Numbered from the stretch's first letter, positions 24,930-34,205 are shown. The stretch is DNA of 42,000 nt from Alistipes sp. (GCA_017531305.1 JAFXLG010000072.1:1-42000), one strand, 5' to 3'. The notes: generated by a model not told the origin, from the sequence alone. Numbers and translations: made by a program.

Positions 24930-27900
24930 CTACTCCTTGATAAGTTCAAACTCGGCACCAGAAGCAAAGTCCTGACCATTCTGAGAGCTGAGGGCTGTGA
25001 AGCGGATGTAGCGAGCCTTGACAGGCTGAGAGAAGATGACAGTCTGAAGCTTGCCATCGTTCTTGAACTCACCCTGAACTACGGCATCACCCCAACTCTT
25101 ACCATCAAGGCTTACCTGCAACTTATAAGCCTTGATATTACCATTCACACCACCATCCTGACGTGGCATATACTTGAAGCCCTTGATTACAACCTCCTCG
25201 TTGGCATCGAAATCGACATAGTGAGGATAGATGGCAACGGTCACTGAATACATAGTATGCCAGATGGTAGAAGGATCACCATCGACCAACTTCTGAGCAT
25301 CCTCGCCAGCAGCTGACTCCTGACTTGAGCAGAAGACAACAGAGATAGGGATAGAGGTAACTTCCGAGTAGCTATATGTAGCTGCGAGGGCTGGAGATGA
25401 CTTCTCCCATACGATAATATCGCCGCCCTTGCTCATATCGACAGGCTCGGTATAGAGAGTCTCCTTGCCCTTTTCGCCAATCTTATAGAAAATCTGAGCA
25501 CCCTCCTTAGCACACTTCATAGATACCTGACCGCGAAGGTTGCGCGAAAGAAGGATTGGAGCATCGCCCGATGGGAGTACATTTGCCTTCTCCACAGAAC
25601 AGTCGCCCTTAGAGAATGGACGCATGATGAAACCAACGGAGTTCTCACCAGCCTTCACTACATCTGGCTCAAGAGGACCACCCTGACCACAACTATTACC
25701 GCCCAAGCCATTGACCTTCTTATCGAGGTTGAGCCATGTACCAGAAGATGCAGGCAACTGATATGGGTGAGCTGTCTCGGTAAGCTCCACAGAGTTCCAC
25801 TCCAAAGCTGAAGTTGACATACCCTCTGTAGAAACAAAAATCACACCATTACCAGCACCATTGGTGAGCGTTGCCCAGCGTACCTCTTCACGGTTAGCCA
25901 TATCCTGAGGTTTAGGCCATGCTACGAACTGATCCTTAACAGTGCTTGAATACTGCTCGATGAAAGAGCCTGTGCAACGGTCATTATAGTTATTCCATGG
26001 ACCACGACCATAGTATGAATAAGAGGTCATATCCTTCGAAAGCTGCATCTCGTATCCGATACGAGCCAAGCTAACCGATGCCTCGCTACCTGTGATTACA
26101 CTATTAAGTTCGACAGAGCCATCGGGATAGATGGTCCAGATACGGTTAGAGATGAAATGGAACTCATCGGCACCCATCTCACGCTGCTCGCTTGCAAGAG
26201 TGAAGCTATTATCCTCATTCTTAATGCGGCGACCAGGGTGCTTAGCCTGAGTGCGAACAACATACTGAACTACGACTGAGCCATCCTCCTGCTCAAGCAC
26301 CTTATGAGAGAGAACCTTATCTTCGGTATTAAACAAGCCGAGTGCAAACCAACGGTTGAAAGCCCAATTATCGTTATCGACAGGTGCTCGGTATGTGTAG
26401 AGCTTCATAGAGTTACCCTCAGGAAGGATTGTAGTACCATTATATACCACATGATAGAGAACGCCCTTCTCGTTATCCAACGCTATGGTAAATGGCTGCT
26501 CGCCTCCTGTAACTGTGGTAATCTTGCCATCGGTCTTAACGCTTGGCTTAACCTCTGACTTGGCAACATCGGCGATATAGACGCTCTTCTGAGCCGACTT
26601 CACAGCAAGCTGCTCCTCCATCTGAACATATCCCTTCTCAGCCCATGGCATCTGCTTCTTGAGCTTAAGCTGTACCTTGATGAAATACTCCTTATCGGCA
26701 GAGAGCTGGCTAAGATCGAACTTAGGCATGAAGCTCTTGGCGGTACGAGGTGCAATGGCAAGATCGGGCTGGATGTAAGAAGCCTTCTCAACACCATCCT
26801 CCCACAAAGAGACAACAATCTCCAAATCGCTCAAAGATTCGAAATAACGCTTATTGAAGATCTTGATCTGACCATCCTGCTGCAAAGTGATGCCAGCATT
26901 CTGATAGACCTTCTTGACCTCGTAGTATTGAGGTTTTGGAGTGTGATCGGGGAATACGATACCATTCATACAGAAAGTATGATCGTTAGGGCGATCACCG
27001 TAGTCACCACCATAACCCATGTATCGCTCTTTGGTCTTAGGATCGACATTCCAGAAAGCCTGATCTGCCCAATCCCAGATAGCACCTCCCATGAAGAAGT
27101 TGGTACTCTCGATAGCATCCCAATAATCCTGCAAGTTACCCACAGCATTACCCATAGAGTGAGCATACTCGGAGATATGGAATGGATATTTAATAGGAGC
27201 TTTACCTGTAACGGCATACTGAGTCCAACCGATAGATGGATACTGGTTAGAGCCCATATCTACGATATTGTTGTTACGCTCATACTGCACAGGACGAGTA
27301 GTATCGAAAGCCTTCAGAGCGTTATATGCCTCAACGAAGTTCTTTCCAGGACCCGCCTCATTACCAAGCGACCAAATGACAACAGATGGGTTGTTGATGG
27401 TAGCGTGTGCCATCTCCATAACGCGGGCAACATGGGCATCGCGGAACTCAGGAACATGAGAGAGCGAAGCATCGCCATAGTAGTATTGGTGGCTCTCGAT
27501 ATTTGCCTCGTCCTCGAGCATGATACCATACTTATCACACAAGTAATACCAATATGGAGCATCAGGATAGTGAGAACAACGCACATGGTTGATGTTACCA
27601 CGCAACATGAGCATCACCTCATGGTGCATCTGCTCACGAGTGATGGCATGACCACGCACAAGATTATTTTCATGGCGGTTGACACCCTTCATCTTGATGG
27701 TTTTGCCATTGAGGTAGTAGTAACGTCCCTCCAAACCGAACTCATCATCAGAAGCCTTGGTATCGCGAATCTCCACCTCGCGGAAGCCCATATAGGTAGA
27801 TGCCATCTCTACGGTACCTCCCTTCTTATCCTTAAGGCTGACAACCAGAGTATAGCGATATGGCGACTCGGCACTCCACTTAGAAGGATTCTTTACGGCA

Positions 27901-28970
27901 ATCTCCATAGCGGTAGTAGTGGTAGTCAGAGGAGCTGTAAGCTCTACTGCAGCGGTAGTGACTGCACCAGCAACTGCCCAATTGACATCGCTATAGAGGT
28001 CATTACGGAAGAGCTTAGCCTCCAGAGTATAATCCTTGGCTGCCTTAGCACTAAGGTTACGAACATCGACATTGATCTTCGCTACGCCATCCTTATACTC
28101 AGAGTCCAGATCGGTAGTAACTCTCAGATCGCGCAACTCAACAGGGTTGGTAGCAGTAAGAGATACTGTACGGAAGATACCTGGCAAGCGGAACATATCC
28201 TGAGATTCGAGGAACGAGGCATCGGAGTTACGATAAACCTCTACGGCAACAACATTCTCGCCCTCGACAAGATATTTGGTGATATTGAAGGCAGCAAGAT
28301 TGCGAGAGTTCTTTGAAAAACCTACATAGTGACCATTGATCCAAAGATAGAAGAATGAATCCACGCCATCAAAATTCAGATAGATCTGACGACCATCCCA
28401 AGCCTCAGGCACGTTGAAGGTGCGGCGATAAGAGCCCACTTCGTTACGGTGCTTATAGGTAGTATGGTGTGGTGCTGGCTCACGCATAACGCCTCCCTTC
28501 CAGTCGCCTACGGCAACCGAATGTTTGAAGATAACAGGCTGGTTGACATAGATCGGAGTACCGTACTTCTGCGAGCCATCTGCTTGCAGACCATAAACAT
28601 TCCAGTTCATAGGGACCTGCACATTATCCCACTTAGAGACATCAAAATCAGGCTTATAGAACTCCTTGGGGCGATCCTGAGGATGTGAAACCCAATGGAA
28701 TTTCCATGTGCCGTCAAGCGAGAGGTAATATTCGCTATTCTCGGGCAGAACCTTACGGGCAGACTCCTCATTGGCAAAGTTAAAGAACCATGCTCGAGGC
28801 TGCTCCTTATTGAGTGCAAGTTCCTGAGGAGACTCCCACTCGGCATTCTTGGACTCGTAACCACGTGGCGCCTGCTCCGAGCCATAGGCGAAGCCGCTAA
28901 GCTCCTGCGCAAAGGCTGATGCAGAGAACAATGTAGCCACTGCCAACGTAAAAAGATTAGTTTTTCTCAT
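24930..28970 (-). CDS. Secreted GH2 beta-galactosidase with C-terminal F5/8-type domain
   Basis: A 1346-residue protein with signal peptide MRKTNLFTLAVATLFSASAFA, so periplasmic or surface. Order: GH2 sugar-binding domain (about 60-270), Ig-like domain, TIM barrel (about 390-680) with acid/base Glu538 (WSLGNEAGPG) and nucleophile Glu601 (HISEYAHSMGN), a further beta domain, and a Bgal_small_N-type domain (about 830-1130) with SYYGRGPWNNYNDR. A chitobiase-C-like beta segment follows (about 1140-1200), then an F5/8 discoidin-like carbohydrate-binding domain with YIRFTAL near the end. Both catalytic Glu are intact. The gene stands alone, with promoter and palindromic operator upstream and a terminator downstream. 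It likely removes terminal beta-galactose from host or plant glycans; the exact linkage is unknown. Confidence 0.92.
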   Translation of the reverse strand: MRKTNLFTLAVATLFSASAFAQELSGFAYGSEQAPRGYESKNAEWESPQELALNKEQPRAWFFNFANEESARKVLPENSEYYLSLDGTWKFHWVSHPQDRPKEFYKPDFDVSKWDNVQVPMNWNVYGLQADGSQKYGTPIYVNQPVIFKHSVAVGDWKGGVMREPAPHHTTYKHRNEVGSYRRTFNVPEAWDGRQIYLNFDGVDSFFYLWINGHYVGFSKNSRNLAAFNITKYLVEGENVVAVEVYRNSDASFLESQDMFRLPGIFRTVSLTATNPVELRDLRVTTDLDSEYKDGVAKINVDVRNLSAKAAKDYTLEAKLFRNDLYSDVNWAVAGAVTTAAVELTAPLTTTTTAMEIAVKNPSKWSAESPYRYTLVVSLKDKKGGTVEMASTYMGFREVEIRDTKASDDEFGLEGRYYYLNGKTIKMKGVNRHENNLVRGHAITREQMHHEVMLMLRGNINHVRCSHYPDAPYWYYLCDKYGIMLEDEANIESHQYYYGDASLSHVPEFRDAHVARVMEMAHATINNPSVVIWSLGNEAGPGKNFVEAYNALKAFDTTRPVQYERNNNIVDMGSNQYPSIGWTQYAVTGKAPIKYPFHISEYAHSMGNAVGNLQDYWDAIESTNFFMGGAIWDWADQAFWNVDPKTKERYMGYGGDYGDRPNDHTFCMNGIVFPDHTPKPQYYEVKKVYQNAGITLQQDGQIKIFNKRYFESLSDLEIVVSLWEDGVEKASYIQPDLAIAPRTAKSFMPKFDLSQLSADKEYFIKVQLKLKKQMPWAEKGYVQMEEQLAVKSAQKSVYIADVAKSEVKPSVKTDGKITTVTGGEQPFTIALDNEKGVLYHVVYNGTTILPEGNSMKLYTYRAPVDNDNWAFNRWFALGLFNTEDKVLSHKVLEQEDGSVVVQYVVRTQAKHPGRRIKNEDNSFTLASEQREMGADEFHFISNRIWTIYPDGSVELNSVITGSEASVSLARIGYEMQLSKDMTSYSYYGRGPWNNYNDRCTGSFIEQYSSTVKDQFVAWPKPQDMANREEVRWATLTNGAGNGVIFVSTEGMSTSALEWNSVELTETAHPYQLPASSGTWLNLDKKVNGLGGNSCGQGGPLEPDVVKAGENSVGFIMRPFSKGDCSVEKANVLPSGDAPILLSRNLRGQVSMKCAKEGAQIFYKIGEKGKETLYTEPVDMSKGGDIIVWEKSSPALAATYSYSEVTSIPISVVFCSSQESAAGEDAQKLVDGDPSTIWHTMYSVTVAIYPHYVDFDANEEVVIKGFKYMPRQDGGVNGNIKAYKLQVSLDGKSWGDAVVQGEFKNDGKLQTVIFSQPVKARYIRFTALSSQNGQDFASGAEFELIKE

Positions 28971-29031
28971 AATTATTATTTAAAAGTTATTTATTGTTTA
29001 ACCCTTTATATGCCCACAAAAACGCAGACTT

Positions 29032-29051
29032 TAATTTAGTTTACTAAATTA
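29032..29051. promoter_or_regulatory. Palindromic candidate operator at the beta-galactosidase start site
   Basis: Two perfect 9-base arms, TAATTTAGT and ACTAAATTA, around TT. It overlaps the transcription start predicted from the -7 element next to it, the classic place for a repressor. The regulator is not encoded nearby. Confidence 0.6.
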
Positions 29052-29054
29052 CTA

Positions 29055-29062
29055 CAAAATTA
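29055..29062 (-). promoter_or_regulatory. Candidate -7 element of the beta-galactosidase promoter
   Basis: TAATTTTG on the minus strand matches TAnnTTTG and lies 84 bases before the ATG. No exact -33 element was found. Confidence 0.55.
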
Positions 29063-29092
29063 GCTATTTAGCAACTTTAAACGTGAAAAACG

Positions 29093-29136
29093 AAAAAAAC
29101 AAAGAGTCGGCACTACTTTAAGCGTATGCCGACTCT
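29093..29136 (-). terminator. Terminator of the sigma factor/membrane protein operon
   Basis: On the minus strand AGAGTCGGCA pairs with TGCCGACTCT (29127-29136 with 29103-29112), followed by TTGTTTTTTT. Confidence 0.9.
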
Positions 29137-29161
29137 CTTATGCAGGTTGGTTAGGTTAGGT

Positions 29162-29746
29162 TTAATGCTCCTGCAAATCTTTGATGCTATCAAGAACCTG
29201 ATTTATCTCTCGGCGTAATTTCACATGACGAGCCACGCCAATCACTCCGCCGATTGCTCCTCCGATAAGACCCGCAGTGATAAACGGGATGGGGGCTGGA
29301 TGAAACAGACTTGCATCGTAGGCAAACCAGCCAAACCATGCAGCGATCATCGGGATAGAGATGATTATCCAATTGGCATAGTGGCGTTTGATTGTCTGGA
29401 TTTTGGCACCCAGCGACACAAGGTTGTCTATCGATATGGTTTGGACATCGAGCTTCCTGTGCATCCACAAAGTACATACTAAGCATACAATCAGCATCAC
29501 CTCGGTACCGATCACAAACGATAGACTATGACCAAACATATAAAAAGCTACAGGACAATAGATAAAGGCGAAAATTCCACCGAAAATACTAAAGTTTCGC
29601 ATACGGTTGATCTTCGACACATTGTCACGGATGGTTCGCATCAGGTGTTTTTCGCTGATGATGGTTTGCTTAGAGAGTTTCGCCTTTAGGAGTGAAATCT
29701 GCTCGCGCATCTGATCGAATTCTGAACTTATGATGTTATTTTCCAT
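29162..29746 (-). CDS. Four-TM protein paired with an ECF sigma factor (possible anti-sigma/membrane regulator)
   Basis: A 194-residue protein from MENNIISSEFDQMREQ. The ATG at 29746 was chosen because an upstream alternative would run deep into the sigma gene. The N-terminal approximately 60 residues are cytoplasmic and helical (MREQISLLKAKLSKQ). Four hydrophobic segments follow: FSIFGGIFAFIYCPVAFYMF, FVIGTEVMLIVCLVC, WIIISIPMIAAWFGWFA and FITAGLIGGAIGGVIGVA, the last with a Gly-rich helix. A basic cytoplasmic tail ends it. It starts 14 bases after the sigma-factor stop. By position it is a candidate membrane-bound antagonist of the sigma factor, but it has no recognised anti-sigma (RseA/FecR) motif; the role is inferred. 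Confidence 0.7.
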   Translation of the reverse strand: MENNIISSEFDQMREQISLLKAKLSKQTIISEKHLMRTIRDNVSKINRMRNFSIFGGIFAFIYCPVAFYMFGHSLSFVIGTEVMLIVCLVCTLWMHRKLDVQTISIDNLVSLGAKIQTIKRHYANWIIISIPMIAAWFGWFAYDASLFHPAPIPFITAGLIGGAIGGVIGVARHVKLRREINQVLDSIKDLQEH

Positions 29747-29760
29747 AAAATGATATTTTA

Positions 29761-30246
29761 CTATTTCATGTTTTTCAATTGCTCTCGGATGCGTACCAAG
29801 CGTACTCCTACATTCTTTGCCGAGATACCGACAATGGCTCCAATCTCTTCGTAGGGCATATTCTCCAACCACAGCATGATGATGGCGCGATCGAAGACTC
29901 CCAGCCGATTGATACGCTCGTGCAGCATCTTGATCTGCTTGGTTTCATGATCGGAATCTTCATAGAGGTTGATGTTCAGATCAAGCGGCAAAGAGGCTCG
30001 CGAGGAACGCTTACGATCGTATGAGATGCATGTATTAAGGCTCAAACGCCAAATCCATGTCTTGAGCGAACTGCGCCCCTGAAACGAGGGAAGGCTCTTC
30101 CAAATATTTATAAGTATTTCTTGGTACAGGTCATCGACCTGCTGACTATCTTTGGAGAACATGTAGCATACCATATAGATCGTCTCCTTATATTCTTGGG
30201 CGATCCGAGTAAACTCTTGTTCCAAATCCTGTGATTTCTTCTCCAT
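29761..30246 (-). CDS. ECF RNA polymerase sigma factor
   Basis: A 161-residue sigma-70 family regulator. Region 2 shows YMFSKDSQQVDDLYQEILINIWKSLPSF (polymerase and -10 recognition), then SLKTWIWRLSLNTCISYDRKR. Region 4 shows ERINRLGVFDRAIIMLWLENMPYEEIGAIVGISAKNVGVRLVRIREQL, a helix-turn-helix for -35 recognition. Regions 1 and 3 are absent, as in all ECF factors. It heads a two-gene operon with a membrane protein. The promoter on its left side cannot be assigned; autoregulation is usual for such factors. Confidence 0.94.
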   Translation of the reverse strand: MEKKSQDLEQEFTRIAQEYKETIYMVCYMFSKDSQQVDDLYQEILINIWKSLPSFQGRSSLKTWIWRLSLNTCISYDRKRSSRASLPLDLNINLYEDSDHETKQIKMLHERINRLGVFDRAIIMLWLENMPYEEIGAIVGISAKNVGVRLVRIREQLKNMK

Positions 30247-30321
30247 CGTGGGAATCTATTATATTCATTTAATTAGTCGCAATTAGATACCATAAAACTA
30301 CAAAAAATCAACTAAAAAAAT

Positions 30322-30329
30322 TAACTTTG
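30322..30329 (+). promoter_or_regulatory. Candidate -7 element for the pseudouridine synthase gene
   Basis: TAACTTTG matches TAnnTTTG and lies 19 bases before the ATG, giving a very short leader. No -33 element is clear. Confidence 0.45.
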
Positions 30330-30348
30330 TCTCCCTAAAATCAAAATT

Positions 30349-31950
30349 ATGTTGCACCGATACAAAAAACCGATATCTGAAATAGCCTTACCCGATAGGT
30401 TTACATGGCCTTTTCATTACCGTCCGCACCAGCTTTCGCAGATGGCGGCAGAGGAGGTGCAGAGCTATCTGGCAGAGCGCGCAGAATGGGCTGAGGAGCT
30501 TTCGAAGGGTAAGATGTTCGGTGTAATGGTGGTCAAGGATAGGTGCCAAGAGATAGGATTTCTGGCGGCATTTTCGGGAAATTTGGCAGGCAGCAATCGC
30601 CATGAGTATTTTGTACCGCCGATATACGACATGCTTCAACCCGATGATTTTTTCAAAAAAGAGGAACATCAGATCACACTAATAAACAAGCAGATAGAGG
30701 CTCTCACCTCAAGTGATGAGTATATTAAAGCCGAGCAACACCTAAAAGATGTAAAAGCACAGGCTGAGGATGCAATGGCGCAGATGAAAGCCCTGATGCA
30801 GAGGCGCAAAGAGGCACGTCATAGGGCAAGGACAAGAGGTGGCGATATTGAGCAACTCACACTTGAGAGTCAGCATGACAACGCCGAGATGCAACGTCTG
30901 AAAAGGCATAACAAAGCACTTATCGCCGCAGCACAAGAAGAGCTGGACACTTTGCAAGCGGGCATAGAGCGTCTGAAACAGGAAAGGCGCACTCGCTCGG
31001 CAAAATTGCAGATGGATCTGTTCAGAGAGTTTCGCCTCAGAAACGCACTTGGCGAAACAAAGGATCTATGCCAGATCTTTGCATCAACACCACAGACAAT
31101 ACCCCCTGCTGGATCGGGAGAGTGTGCTGGTCCGAAGCTGATGCAATACGCATACAACAACGATTTGCAGCCATTGGCGATGGCGGAATTCTGGTGGGGC
31201 GAATCGCCCAAAGGCGAGATACGACAGCATGGCAACTACTATCCCGCATGCACCAGCAAATGCAAGCCAATCCTTACGTTTATGATGCAGGGTTTGAAGG
31301 TAGAGGATAATCCGCTGACAAAAATCGAGGTCGAGGAGCCTGAGATAATATGGGAAGATGAAGATTATGTGGCAATAAACAAGCCTGCGGGGATGTTGTC
31401 GGTAAGAGGTAAATCGGGGGTGCGCTCGGCGGAGGAGTGGGCTGAGGAGAGGTATGCTGGTACTCTTTGCCCAATGATCATCCATAGGCTGGATCAGTCC
31501 ACTTCGGGCATACTCATAATAGCTAAACACAAGCAGGCGCATCAAGCCCTGCAGGAGCAGTTTATAAAGCGTAGCGTAGAGAAGAGTTATGTGGCTTTGC
31601 TTGATGGTGTAATCAGTCAAAAAGAGGGAGAGATCAATCTACCAATGAGGCTCGATTACGATAACCGTCCAAGGCAGATGGTCGCCACAGACGGCAAGCA
31701 GGCGATAACTCGTTACAAGCTACTTGAGACGATCGGCGGGCATAGCAGAGTGAGATTCTACCCTATCACAGGCAGGACACATCAGCTCAGAGTACATTCG
31801 GCACACAAGGATGGTCTTGGCACTCCTATAATGGGAGATGATATATATGGAGTGGGTGGAGAGAGATTATATCTCCATGCCGAGACGTTGGAATTTACAC
31901 ACCCAAAGTCGGGCGAAAGGATAAAAATAGAATGCAGAGCTGAATTTTAG
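30349..31950 (+). CDS. RluA-family pseudouridine synthase with N-terminal coiled-coil extension
   Basis: A 533-residue protein. Residues 1 to about 320 are an extension not found in RluA itself. It has a first part with FTWPFHYRPHQLSQMAAEEV, a long charged coiled coil from about 105 to 230, then a domain with PPAGSGECAGPKLMQYAYNN and Cys residues (YYPACTSKCKPILTFMMQG). The catalytic domain follows from about 335: INKPAGMLSVRG, IIHRLDQSTSGILIIAK with catalytic Asp382, and GRTHQLRVHSAH. It isomerises uridine in rRNA or tRNA; the target is unknown. The extension is a variant I have met in other Bacteroidales. A terminator overlaps the stop codon. Confidence 0.9.
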   Translation: MLHRYKKPISEIALPDRFTWPFHYRPHQLSQMAAEEVQSYLAERAEWAEELSKGKMFGVMVVKDRCQEIGFLAAFSGNLAGSNRHEYFVPPIYDMLQPDDFFKKEEHQITLINKQIEALTSSDEYIKAEQHLKDVKAQAEDAMAQMKALMQRRKEARHRARTRGGDIEQLTLESQHDNAEMQRLKRHNKALIAAAQEELDTLQAGIERLKQERRTRSAKLQMDLFREFRLRNALGETKDLCQIFASTPQTIPPAGSGECAGPKLMQYAYNNDLQPLAMAEFWWGESPKGEIRQHGNYYPACTSKCKPILTFMMQGLKVEDNPLTKIEVEEPEIIWEDEDYVAINKPAGMLSVRGKSGVRSAEEWAEERYAGTLCPMIIHRLDQSTSGILIIAKHKQAHQALQEQFIKRSVEKSYVALLDGVISQKEGEINLPMRLDYDNRPRQMVATDGKQAITRYKLLETIGGHSRVRFYPITGRTHQLRVHSAHKDGLGTPIMGDDIYGVGGERLYLHAETLEFTHPKSGERIKIECRAEF

Positions 31951-31967
31951 CTCTGCATCTTATTTTT
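31932..31967 (+). terminator. Terminator overlapping the end of the pseudouridine synthase gene
   Basis: Perfect 10-bp stem ATGCAGAGCT (31932-31941) with AGCTCTGCAT (31949-31958), then CTTATTTTT. The left arm lies within the last codons and the stop TAG (31948-31950) is in the loop and right arm. Confidence 0.88.
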
Positions 31968-32019
31968 CGAGATTCACATCAGAGATTTCACCTCGTCTGC
32001 GGATAGGCAAAATGACGCA

Positions 32020-33042
32020 TTAAATATCGTGCGAAAGTGATGGTGGCACTGCCCCACTCATATCGTAATCGCCCCAACGCTCGGCAACATAATCGAGTGT
32101 AGCGTTGATCTCAGCCTCGTCATAGAGTGTAACCAACTTCAGGCGAGTCTGCTTGAAATCGGGCAAGCCCTTGAAATAATTGGATAGGTGACGGCGCATC
32201 TCCAAAATACCGACCTTGTCGCCTTTAATCTCGATAGATTTACGCAGATGCTCCTTGGCTATGGCGACACGCTCTACGACCGATGGTTGAGGCATTGTCT
32301 CGCCACTCTGCAAGAAGTGCTTTACCTCCTGAAAAATCCATGGACGCCCATAAGTGGCACGTCCTATCATCACGCCATCAACGCCATAGCGATCGAACAT
32401 CTCTTTAGCCTTAGCCCCAGAATCTATATCGCCGTTGCCGATGATAGGGATTTTGATGAGGGGATTATTTTTCACCTCTCCAATCAAGGTCCAATCCGCC
32501 ACTCCGCGATACATCTGAGATCGGGTGCGACCATGGATAGTAAGAGCTGCAATGCCGACATCCTGCAGACGCAGAGCGATATCCATGATATTTTTGGACT
32601 CCTCATCCCAGCCCAGACGGGTTTTAACGGTAACAGGGGTATTTACCGCCTGAACAATCTGGCGAGTCATCTCAACCATCAACGGCACGTCTCGCATCAT
32701 ACCTGAGCCAGCACCACGTCCAGCAATTTTCTTGACAGGACAGCCAAAATTAATGTCAATAAAATCGGGGTGGGCACTCTCGGCAATACGAGCCGCTTCG
32801 ACCATAGGCTCAATCAGATGACCATAGATCTGAATACCGACAGGACGTTCCGCTTCATCAATATTGAGTTTGGCTCGCGACTTCCAAGCATCGCGGATCA
32901 AACCATCTGAAGAGATAAACTCGGTGGTCACGACATCGGCACCGAAGCGTTTACACATATATCGGAACGAAGGATCGGTAACATCCTCCATCGGAGCCAA
33001 AAACAGAGGCTTCTCGCCCAATTCTATATCTGCAATTTTCAT
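32020..33042 (-). CDS. dusB: tRNA-dihydrouridine synthase (DusB type)
   Basis: A 340-residue FMN enzyme that reduces uridines in tRNA D-loops using NADPH. The TIM barrel starts LFLAPMEDVTDPSFRYMCKRFG. The catalytic cysteine is Cys101 in DINFGCPVKKIAGRGAG, and the FMN-phosphate region shows IGNGDIDSGAKAKEM and GVMIGRATYGRPWIF. The C-terminal helical domain (HLRKSIEIKGDKVGILEMRRHLSNYFKGL) is the tRNA-binding part. The gene stands alone, divergent from the MscS gene and convergent with the pseudouridine synthase gene, another RNA-modification gene. The DusB subtype is by general resemblance. Confidence 0.93.
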   Translation of the reverse strand: MKIADIELGEKPLFLAPMEDVTDPSFRYMCKRFGADVVTTEFISSDGLIRDAWKSRAKLNIDEAERPVGIQIYGHLIEPMVEAARIAESAHPDFIDINFGCPVKKIAGRGAGSGMMRDVPLMVEMTRQIVQAVNTPVTVKTRLGWDEESKNIMDIALRLQDVGIAALTIHGRTRSQMYRGVADWTLIGEVKNNPLIKIPIIGNGDIDSGAKAKEMFDRYGVDGVMIGRATYGRPWIFQEVKHFLQSGETMPQPSVVERVAIAKEHLRKSIEIKGDKVGILEMRRHLSNYFKGLPDFKQTRLKLVTLYDEAEINATLDYVAERWGDYDMSGAVPPSLSHDI

Positions 33043-33153
33043 CGTACTATATCATGAATTTTTGGGTTACAAAGTAAAATTCACATACTCTGCAATCTTA
33101 CTTTCAGACCCAAAGCTGAGAGCAAAGATAGTGTATTTTGTTGAAAAAATCAT

Positions 33154-33161
33154 TATTTTTG
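33154..33161 (+). promoter_or_regulatory. Candidate -7 element for the MscS gene
   Basis: TATTTTTG in the divergent region, 64 bases before the ATG. TTTG and TTG triplets upstream are too close (10-13 bases), so the promoter call is weak. Confidence 0.35.
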
Positions 33162-33225
33162 TCGCGCGATATACCCTACTACTGTTAGGGATCGAATTAT
33201 TAGAGAAAAATAATAGAACAAAAGT

Positions 33226-34143
33226 ATGCTGAATTTTCTTTTACAGGCTGATCAGACCATAGAGAATCTGATCGTACCAGACAGCGTGCAGAAGGCTCGC
33301 TTTGCGCAGACAATAGAACAGATCTCATCGCTTGAGATGAGCGATATATGGAAGCAGATCTCGGAGTGGTGTATATGGACAGGTATTAAGTTGGTGATAG
33401 CCATTGCCATATATTACATCGCCCGCTGGATACTGCACAGAATATTGCATATAGTGGATGCCATAATGACTCGCCGAGAGGTGGAACGCTCACTGCACTC
33501 ATTCTGCATGACGGCAGTCAAGACTTTGGGATATATATTTATATTGGTGATGATAATCTCTACGCTCGGCTTCGACACCACTATATTTGTCGGAATGTTG
33601 GCATCAATGGGATTGGCAATAGGTATGGCTTTGAGTGGCACGCTGCAGAACTTCGCGGGTGGAGTGATGATACTCGTTTTGCGTCCTTACAAGATAGGCG
33701 ATTTCATCGAGGCTAACGGAGTGAGTGGTACGGTGGCAAATATACAGCTCTTCACCACTATGGTATATACAACTGATAAAAAGACAATATACATACCCAA
33801 CAACATGATCTCGACTTCGATCATAAACAACTACTCCACTTCGACAACACGCCGTTGCAGTTGGAAGGTATCGGTGACATACGGAGATAATTATGATGTG
33901 ATACGCGAGGCAATGTTGAAGATTATCACGCGCGATGAGAGAACACTCAAAGATCCGATGCCGATCGTAAGAATTGACACCCTGGCAGATAGTGCAGTAG
34001 TGATCGAGGCAAGAGCTTGGGTAAAGAATGATGATTTCTGGGGACTCTACGATTCAGTGACCGAAGCATTCTACAAGGAGTTGCCTGAGGTGGGTGCAAA
34101 CTTCCCATTCCCACAGTTGGATGTCCACCTGAAGAAGGAGTAA
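33226..34143 (+). CDS. Small-conductance mechanosensitive channel (MscS family)
   Basis: A 305-residue inner-membrane channel that releases solutes under osmotic down-shock. After a polar N-terminal segment come TM helices around residues 45-65 (GIKLVIAIAIYYIARWIL), 88-108 (TLGYIFILVMIISTLG) and the pore helix 120-150, with the family's Gly/Ala-packed GLAIGMALSGTLQNFAGGVMI. The beta domain begins LRPYKIGDFIEANGVSGTVANIQLFTTMVYT, and a C-terminal alpha/beta domain follows (SVTYGDNYDVIREAM). The size matches canonical MscS. It has no close operon partner; the next gene has its own promoter. Confidence 0.93.
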   Translation: MLNFLLQADQTIENLIVPDSVQKARFAQTIEQISSLEMSDIWKQISEWCIWTGIKLVIAIAIYYIARWILHRILHIVDAIMTRREVERSLHSFCMTAVKTLGYIFILVMIISTLGFDTTIFVGMLASMGLAIGMALSGTLQNFAGGVMILVLRPYKIGDFIEANGVSGTVANIQLFTTMVYTTDKKTIYIPNNMISTSIINNYSTSTTRRCSWKVSVTYGDNYDVIREAMLKIITRDERTLKDPMPIVRIDTLADSAVVIEARAWVKNDDFWGLYDSVTEAFYKELPEVGANFPFPQLDVHLKKE

Positions 34144-34174
34144 ACATAGGAGAGGTGCATATATAGATAAAAAC

Positions 34175-34205
34175 TTTGAAATGGAGTGAAAAATACATAT
34201 ATTTG
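34175..34205 (+). promoter_or_regulatory. Promoter of the DUF5606 gene
   Basis: TTTG (34175-34178), 19-base spacer, TATATTTG (34198-34205): both elements match the Bacteroidales consensus exactly. Confidence 0.85.

Noticed and set aside
26928-28316. A 462-codon open frame on the plus strand inside the beta-galactosidase gene
   Set aside because: It is exactly antisense to the catalytic part of an intact GH2 enzyme, has no recognisable domain and shows low-complexity Ile/Leu/Arg composition expected from the complementary strand of biased codons.
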